DNA from: CAYNEI01 sp964396185
GTDB taxonomy: Archaea; Thermoplasmatota; SW-10-69-26
Assembly: GCA_964396185.1 (NCBI GenBank)
Contig: CAYNEI010000079.1
Span: forward strand, 1 to 9,046
Direction of reading: 5' to 3'
DNA length: 9,046 nt
The notes beneath the pieces are model-generated. The model was not told the DNA's origin and did no database searches. It worked only from the letters and a program-made list of their open reading frames with translations. This document shows positions 4,906-9,046 of the stretch, in pieces; position 1 is the first letter of the stretch; the number at the start of each line of letters is the position of its first letter. A program made the translations under genes and the position numbers.

Positions 4906-6156
4906 TCAGGGCACGCCGTCCCAGATGCCCACATCCGGGGTGAAGGCCCCGCTCAGGAAGATGCGCGAGCCCGTGCCGATGGTGGTCCCGTTGACATGCA
5001 TGGTCCACAGTCCCGGGTCCGGTTGGTCGAGGATCAGGCTCCAGGGGAGCCCGCGCCCGCCGGGCCCGTCTGGGCCTTCCGCGTACCCGCTGCGATCTGT
5101 GGTCGCGACCGCTCCGCCCGTCGTGCTGAACACGCCGTTGAACGATCGATCCAGCTCGAGGCTCTGGCTCCAGGGCCCAAGCGCTGAGACGCCGGGCGCG
5201 ACCACCTTCGTGGTGGCCGCCACATCGTTGTTCGTCCAGGCGATGACGTCATCGCTGGAGGCGCCGCCGGCCTCGCCCTGGTCGGCCCAGACGCCGACCA
5301 TGGTGTCGGCATCCGAGCTGGTCCGGTAGGAGACCGAATGGATCGTGCCCACGAAGCCATCCAGGAAGGTGCGGCCGTTGAGCCACTCGATGCGATCGGT
5401 TCCATCATCGACGGTGATGTCCAGATCCAAGGAGGGGTCGTCCATGATGGAGACCTGGTCCCCGGCGCCGCTCTTGTACATGTAGAACCCGGCGGTGCCC
5501 TCCTTGGGCGTGGGCTCGGCGGTGTCAACGTTTTCGAACCCGGAGATGGTGACGGTCCAGCGTCCGGCGAAGGCGTCCGTGGCGTTGATGGGCGCGCTCA
5601 CCCAGCCGTGTACGGTGACGTCCGTTGGCACATCGAACCGGGCTTCCACGGTCCCGGCAGGCCCGTCTGGACCTGCGGCGACCGCGCTGGTATCGGGCTC
5701 GAGCAGCTCGAAGCTGAAGGCGTAGTCCACGGGGCCCGCGCTGATGGGGCTGACCTCGAAGACGATCTGCCACGTCCCCGTGGCGTGGATCATGAGCTGC
5801 TCCTCGTCGCTACGGTAGGGATTCGTGTCCCTCAGCTCGTGGCTGTACGGGCGCTCGTCGGGCGTGAAGAACCGCACGATGTTCACGCCGTCGTCCAGGT
5901 TGTCCCACGCGAACTCGAGCACCTGGCCACGCTCCGCGTGGAAGGCGTAGCGGTCGAACGAGTCTGTGGGGTTGGCCAGGGTGCCAGCGTAGGCGCCCGG
6001 CGTGAGCAGCAGAGCGCTTTCCGGCGTGTCACCCGCGTCCTGGCCGGAACCGGCATCGTCGTCGAACGGGCTCACGCTCGAGCTCACAGGCACGAACGGT
6101 ACGATCATGACGGCTGCGAACACGACGGCCCACAAGCCCAAGTTACGCTGGGACAC
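4906..6156 (-). CDS. Secreted beta-rich protein with PPC-like domain
   Basis: This 416-residue protein begins with an export signal: MSQR, then a hydrophobic stretch (LGLWAVVFAAVMIVPFVPV), then small residues (SSS near 25-27). An acidic linker (FDDDAGSGQDAGD) follows. Residues about 43-152 resemble the pre-peptidase C-terminal (PPC) beta-sandwich: LLTPGAYAGTL, DSFDRYAFHAERGQVLEF and TGTWQIVFEV are the typical turns. The rest is beta-rich and unassigned. It contains two GPDGPxG motifs (162-168 and 361-367) and two G-x-W-T strand patterns (198-201 and 382-385). Sequons NAT (191) and NGT (389) could be N-glycosylated. No catalytic motif, lipobox or C-terminal anchor is visible, so it is probably a binding or structural surface protein. 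The GTG start at 6156 is supported by GGAGGA 8 nt upstream. It is transcribed divergently from the lipoprotein gene and shares a promoter region with it. Confidence 0.8.
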   Translation of the reverse strand: MSQRNLGLWAVVFAAVMIVPFVPVSSSVSPFDDDAGSGQDAGDTPESALLLTPGAYAGTLANPTDSFDRYAFHAERGQVLEFAWDNLDDGVNIVRFFTPDERPYSHELRDTNPYRSDEEQLMIHATGTWQIVFEVSPISAGPVDYAFSFELLEPDTSAVAAGPDGPAGTVEARFDVPTDVTVHGWVSAPINATDAFAGRWTVTISGFENVDTAEPTPKEGTAGFYMYKSGAGDQVSIMDDPSLDLDITVDDGTDRIEWLNGRTFLDGFVGTIHSVSYRTSSDADTMVGVWADQGEAGGASSDDVIAWTNNDVAATTKVVAPGVSALGPWSQSLELDRSFNGVFSTTGGAVATTDRSGYAEGPDGPGGRGLPWSLILDQPDPGLWTMHVNGTTIGTGSRIFLSGAFTPDVGIWDGVP

Positions 6157-6164
6157 CTCCTGTC

Positions 6165-6170
6165 TCCTCC
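6165..6170 (-). promoter_or_regulatory. Ribosome binding site of the secreted PPC-like protein gene
   Basis: GGAGGA on the minus strand, 8 nt before GTG 6156. The GTG itself also sits inside a second SD-like AGGAGGTG, but no suitable start codon lies at the right distance downstream of that element. Confidence 0.5.
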
Positions 6171-6214
6171 ACGCCCTTCCACGCCGTTGGCAGGTAAATG
6201 CCTTCCGTCAGCCC

Positions 6215-6230
6215 TGGTGGTGAACCACCA
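6215..6230. promoter_or_regulatory. Palindrome TGGTGGT-GA-ACCACCA, operator candidate
   Basis: Seven-base arms are perfectly inverted around a two-base centre. A two-base loop is too tight for a good RNA hairpin, which points to a DNA site for a dimeric regulator. It lies about 15 bp upstream of the minus-strand TATA candidate and about 70 bp upstream of the plus-strand one. Confidence 0.4.
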
Positions 6231-6299
6231 CCCGCCCAGCCCTCGCTTCGACAGTCCTACCGGAACCTTCGAAAGGCGTTTCACGACGCGACCAGAAAC

Positions 6300-6307
6300 C
6301 TTCATAC
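6300..6307 (+). promoter_or_regulatory. TATA-like box of the lipoprotein gene
   Basis: CTTCATAC preceded by GAAAC resembles archaeal BRE/TATA pairs. Its centre is about 26 nt from the ATG at 6330, so transcription would begin at or next to the start codon. Confidence 0.4.
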
Positions 6308-6329
6308 GGGCCACCACCAGGAGGGCTCG

Positions 6330-6926
6330 ATGCGCTGGCATCGTCTCGCTGTGCTCGTTGGGCTCGTGCTCATGACCGCCGGTTTGGCTGGATGCCTCGG
6401 GGGCGACGACGATGGAGGCGGTGACGCCATCGAGCCAGGCACCACAGACGGCGACGAGAACCCTGACGGCGTCGACGAGACCGTGGCCGCGGGCCCGCGC
6501 ATCGTCAACGAGAGCCACGAAGGCACCACCCAGGGAGCCCATGTGCCGGTGGCGGGCACCTTGTGCCTCGGGCGTTGCGACAACAGCCTCCCGTTCTCCG
6601 TGGCGTCCAACGCCACCGCCATCGTCGTGGAGCTCGCATGGGAGGGTGGAGACAACCTCGTCCTCGACATCGTCCACCCGGCTGGGGACACGTGCGATCC
6701 GGTGGTGCCGGGTGGCCTCCTGCTGGACTGCCGGCAGGCCGAGGCCAACGGCGCCAGCCCGCTACGCATCGAGATCACCGACCAGCAGACCCTCTCCACC
6801 ACCGGCGAGTGGACCGCGCGAGCCTGGGCCGAGGCCTCCCCACAGGCCGCCATCCCCTTCGCCATGTACGTCTCGGTCGTCTACGACGGCGAGCTCCCGG
6901 AGGGCTTGAGCCAGATCGAGGGGTAG
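6330..6926 (+). CDS. Cell-surface lipoprotein with small beta-sandwich domain
   Basis: This 198-residue protein starts at ATG 6330, with AGGAGG 5 nt upstream. Its signal peptide ends in a lipobox (LAGC, Cys22), so the mature protein is probably lipid-anchored to the outer face of the cytoplasmic membrane. A Gly/Asp linker follows (about 23-50), a style common in haloarchaeal and Thermoplasmatota lipoproteins. The remaining part is beta-rich, with VVELAWEGGDNLVLDIVHPAG and later TGEWTARAWAEA, a pattern close to PPC-like sandwiches. It has four mature cysteines besides Cys22 (in LCLGRC, DTC and LDC), which could form two disulfides, and sequons NES and NAT. No enzyme motif is seen. A binding or adaptor role is inference from its ceramidase and secreted PPC-like protein neighbours. 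The ceramidase gene follows after 109 nt in the same direction but has its own promoter signals. Confidence 0.82.
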   Translation: MRWHRLAVLVGLVLMTAGLAGCLGGDDDGGGDAIEPGTTDGDENPDGVDETVAAGPRIVNESHEGTTQGAHVPVAGTLCLGRCDNSLPFSVASNATAIVVELAWEGGDNLVLDIVHPAGDTCDPVVPGGLLLDCRQAEANGASPLRIEITDQQTLSTTGEWTARAWAEASPQAAIPFAMYVSVVYDGELPEGLSQIEG

Positions 6927-6990
6927 GCTCGCACGACTCGGGCGGGTTCCACGTGGCCGCGCCGGCCCACGAGCCCGAAGCCCCCAGCAA

Positions 6991-6998
6991 GCTTATGC
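6991..6998 (+). promoter_or_regulatory. TATA-like box of the ceramidase gene
   Basis: GCTTATGC, preceded by the A-rich CAGCAA, is the only AT-rich patch in the 109-nt gap after the lipoprotein gene. It predicts a transcription start near 7021, hence a leader of about 15 nt that holds the GGAGG. Confidence 0.4.
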
Positions 6999-7008
6999 CC
7001 AACCCGCC

Positions 7009-7023
7009 CCGTGCCTGGCACGG
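7009..7023. promoter_or_regulatory. Perfect palindrome CCGTGCC-T-GGCACGG over the ceramidase start region, operator candidate
   Basis: Seven-base arms are perfectly inverted around one central base. The site lies 10 bp downstream of the TATA-like box, covers the predicted transcription start and touches the ribosome binding site. That is a typical repressor position in archaea. A one-base loop argues against RNA-hairpin function, though a shorter stem with a larger loop is possible. Confidence 0.45.
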
Positions 7024-7026
7024 AGG
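7022..7026 (+). promoter_or_regulatory. Ribosome binding site of the ceramidase gene
   Basis: GGAGG lies 9 nt before GTG 7036. It selects this GTG, which is directly followed by a basic n-region and a hydrophobic signal sequence. Confidence 0.6.
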
Positions 7027-7035
7027 CACACGCTT

Positions 7036-9018
7036 GTGAGAGGCCGAGTCCGAACCATCCTTCTCGCCATCGTCCTGACCGTCCCCGCCCTGGCCATGCT
7101 GCCGGCCTCCAGCTCGCAGCCGGCCCCCGGGCTCCAGGCGGGCGCTGCGCAAGCTGAGATCACGCCGCCCATCGGCACCTCTGGCTGGGGCTACACGGCC
7201 CGCCAGGGCGTGCTGGCCACGGGTGGCGACCTCTCGGACGGCCACATCCCGCCCCAGCTCGTCGAGCAGCGCATGGACGAGGTGGACACCGAGCTCTACG
7301 GCAAGACGTTCATCCGGACCGAGGGCGTGCACTCGCGCCTCTACGCGCGCACCAACGTGCTCGACGACGGCGAGGACCAGCTCGCCATGGTCATGGTGGA
7401 CCTGGGCGGCGTGCCAGGCGAGCTCCATCAGGCCGTGGCCGACCGCCTGGCCGACCGGGGCGTGCCCATCGAGGCCGACGAGCTCATGATCAGCGCGACC
7501 CACACCCATGGCGGTCCCGGTGGCATCTTCCAGTACCAGGGTTACGCGCTGCTCGGCGGGGATGCCTTCGACCCGCGGGTCTTCGGGCTCGTGGCCGACG
7601 GCATCACCGAGAGCATCGATCAGGCCTGGCAGGCGCGCGAGCCCGCCCAGCTCGCCGTGGGCGAGGCCACCATCGAGAACGCGGTGCGCAACCGCTCACC
7701 GGAAGCCCACACCGCCGTCCACGACCACGACAGCGACCACGTGGACGAGACCGCCCGCGTCATCCGTATCGACGCGATCGACGGCACGCCCATCGGCGTG
7801 GTCACGATCTTCGCCGTCCACGGCGTTGTGATCGGCAGCAGCGATCTGTTCTTCACGGGGGATAGCCAGGGTGTGGCTGCCCGCATGCTCGCAGACGGCA
7901 TCGCGGAGGCCTCGCCAGCCATCACGGACCCCAGCGAGGTCATCGTCACGTACATGAACGGTGCGCTGGGCGACATCTCGCCCCAGCGACCGGGTGCCAC
8001 GTTCCTGGAGTCCGTGATCAACGCGGCCAGCCTCCAGGCCCCCAGCATGCTGGAGACCTGGACCGAGCTCGGCCAGGGATCGTTCACGAGTGATGTGGAC
8101 CTGGACAGCCGCATGAGCTTCCTGTGCTTCTGCGGCCAGCCCGTGGCCTACGAGGGCGAGCTCGGAGCCATCAGCCCCATCCCCATCCTGGGCGCCGGCG
8201 GCACCGACCCGTTCCCCGGCGTCGGGATCCCCGGCCACGACCCCAAGGTCCCGCTGCTCATCGGGCCAGGCCTGGTGCCCAACGTGGTCCGCTTCCAGGT
8301 GGCCCGCATCGACGGCCACGTGCTGGCCACGATCCCGGGCGAGCCCACCATGGCGCTCGGCGAGGTCATCGAGGAGGAGCTGGCAGCCCTCACCGGCGAG
8401 GTTATCGACCCCGAGACCGTGGACATCGTCGGCGTGGCCAACGACTACATCTCCTACATGACCATGGTGCCGGAGTACGACGTCCAGGAGTACGAGGGGA
8501 CCTTCACCCTCTTCGGGCGCCTGACCGGCCCGTTGCTCCGCACGACCATGGCCGATCTGACTGCTGATCTCCTGGACGGCCGGGAGAGCCATCCGGGGTG
8601 GCAAGGCGCAGTGACGCATCCACCCACAGGCACGCCCAGCACGGGCCAGCTTGAGCTCATCCCCGGTGCCAGCCCCGACCAGGTGCTCGAGCAGCCCGCC
8701 GGGATGCTGGCCCCCGGGGAGACGGCGCGCTTCGGCTGGCTGGGCGGATCCCCGGCGGTGGACCACCCGGTGGACGAGGTCATGGTGCGCGTGGTCGCCG
8801 CGGGCAGCGGCGAGACGGTGCTGGACGACACCGGCTACCATCTGTTCGTCTGGTACGACAAAGAGGGGGCTGATGAGCACCGGTGGACCGTCGAGTACAC
8901 GGTCCAGCCCGAGCTTTCGCCCGGCGAGTACCGCTTCGAGATCACCGGCCACTACGTGGCCCTGCCAGGCATCGTGGACGCCTACGCTTACACATCGGAG
9001 CCGTTCACCGTGACCTGA
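7036..9018 (+). CDS. Secreted neutral/alkaline ceramidase (zinc amidohydrolase)
   Basis: This 660-residue protein has a signal peptide (MRGRVR, then LLAIVLTVPALAML, then ASSS) and the two-part neutral ceramidase layout. The catalytic domain spans about 35-510, and a C-terminal beta domain about 535-660 ends in the family's PGEYRFEITGHY and EPFTVT pattern. Family members hydrolyse the amide bond of ceramide to a fatty acid and a sphingoid base, using a zinc ion and an active serine. Matching landmarks are ATHTHGGPGG (His156, His158), AVHG (His262), the LGDISP serine (Ser315), PGEP (Glu436), and NDYISYMT with QEYEGTFTLFG (Tyr474). These correspond to the His, His, Glu and Tyr zinc ligands and the nucleophile of the Pseudomonas enzyme. 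Compared with that enzyme there is an insertion of about 33 residues at 58-94, and the stretch after the serine lacks its conserved Asn (SPQ, not SPN). No anchor is visible, so it is probably released or held at the surface by partners. Confidence 0.93.
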   Translation: MRGRVRTILLAIVLTVPALAMLPASSSQPAPGLQAGAAQAEITPPIGTSGWGYTARQGVLATGGDLSDGHIPPQLVEQRMDEVDTELYGKTFIRTEGVHSRLYARTNVLDDGEDQLAMVMVDLGGVPGELHQAVADRLADRGVPIEADELMISATHTHGGPGGIFQYQGYALLGGDAFDPRVFGLVADGITESIDQAWQAREPAQLAVGEATIENAVRNRSPEAHTAVHDHDSDHVDETARVIRIDAIDGTPIGVVTIFAVHGVVIGSSDLFFTGDSQGVAARMLADGIAEASPAITDPSEVIVTYMNGALGDISPQRPGATFLESVINAASLQAPSMLETWTELGQGSFTSDVDLDSRMSFLCFCGQPVAYEGELGAISPIPILGAGGTDPFPGVGIPGHDPKVPLLIGPGLVPNVVRFQVARIDGHVLATIPGEPTMALGEVIEEELAALTGEVIDPETVDIVGVANDYISYMTMVPEYDVQEYEGTFTLFGRLTGPLLRTTMADLTADLLDGRESHPGWQGAVTHPPTGTPSTGQLELIPGASPDQVLEQPAGMLAPGETARFGWLGGSPAVDHPVDEVMVRVVAAGSGETVLDDTGYHLFVWYDKEGADEHRWTVEYTVQPELSPGEYRFEITGHYVALPGIVDAYAYTSEPFTVT

Positions 9019-9046
9019 GCCGGGAGAGGAACAGGCTCGTCAGGGA
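9019..9046. other. Short non-coding tail at the window edge
   Basis: Twenty-eight bases follow the ceramidase stop codon. No hairpin, T-run or start of a further gene can be supported here. Confidence 0.4.

Larger units (their letters stand above)
6157..6329. promoter_or_regulatory. Divergent promoter region of the secreted protein and lipoprotein genes
   Basis: On the minus side, a TATA-like CATTTACC (6193-6200) predicts a start near 6171, and GGAGGA (6165-6170) sits 8 nt before the GTG at 6156. On the plus side, GAAAC followed by CTTCATAC (6300-6307) is a good BRE/TATA candidate, and AGGAGG (6319-6324) is 5 nt before the lipoprotein ATG. A palindrome at 6215-6230 lies between the two promoters. 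Confidence 0.5.

Noticed and set aside
5338..6375. Plus-strand frame (345 codons) opposite the secreted PPC-like protein
   Set aside because: The minus strand has a signal peptide, RBS and domain pattern; the plus frame is its shadow and runs through the promoter region.
7696..8952. Long minus-strand open frame (418 codons) opposite the ceramidase gene
   Set aside because: It is antisense to conserved catalytic motifs, rich in His/Asp/Gly/Ala as expected for a mirrored GC-rich gene, and resembles no family.

Overview
The window looks like a chromosomal stretch of a high-GC archaeon. Three observations support this: an archaeal-style lipoprotein (lipobox LAGC followed by a GGDDDGGG linker), TATA-like boxes about 25 nt upstream of probable transcription starts, and Shine-Dalgarno (SD) matches to an AGGAGGTGATC anti-SD. 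A mesophilic Thermoplasmatota-like lineage is my best guess. It is an inference from gene style, not from a marker gene, and a bacterial origin is not fully excluded because one gene (the ATPase) is of a type best known from Actinobacteria. No rRNA, tRNA, CRISPR array, insertion sequence or integrase was seen.

Layout. 1-447 (+): the 3' part of an unrecognised acidic protein. 488-799 (-): a 103-residue unrecognised protein, convergent with the first. 800-1170: intergenic. 1171-2007 (+): two CBS domains fused to a ParB/SerK-like domain with a DGHHR motif. 2008-2245: convergent gap with two hairpins. 2246-3898 (-): an AAA+ ring ATPase of the ARC/Mpa type (coiled coil, double OB, one AAA module, long C-terminal domain), with an unusually structured upstream region. 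4123-4866 (+): a PAP2-family membrane phosphatase, divergent from the ATPase. 4906-6156 (-): a secreted beta-rich protein with a PPC-like domain. 6330-6926 (+): a lipoprotein. 7036-9018 (+): a secreted neutral/alkaline ceramidase with an essentially complete set of catalytic residues.

How it fits together. The left half is cytoplasmic and regulatory: nucleotide-sensing CBS protein and protein-unfolding ATPase. The right half, from about 4.1 kb, is membrane and cell surface: PAP2 phosphatase, secreted PPC-like protein, lipoprotein and ceramidase. The last three genes each seem to have their own promoter, and two of those promoter regions carry near-perfect palindromes in operator-like positions. 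This suggests an inducible extracellular lipid-scavenging or surface function. No gene pair here is tightly coupled; every gene has its own upstream region.

The most interesting points are: the ARC/Mpa-type ATPase, which lacks the usual proteasome-docking C-terminus and has a Cdc48-like pore loop; the ceramidase in a probable archaeon, a domain not expected to make sphingolipids; and the CBS-ParB/SerK fusion, which looks more like a small-molecule kinase or sensor than a partition protein.
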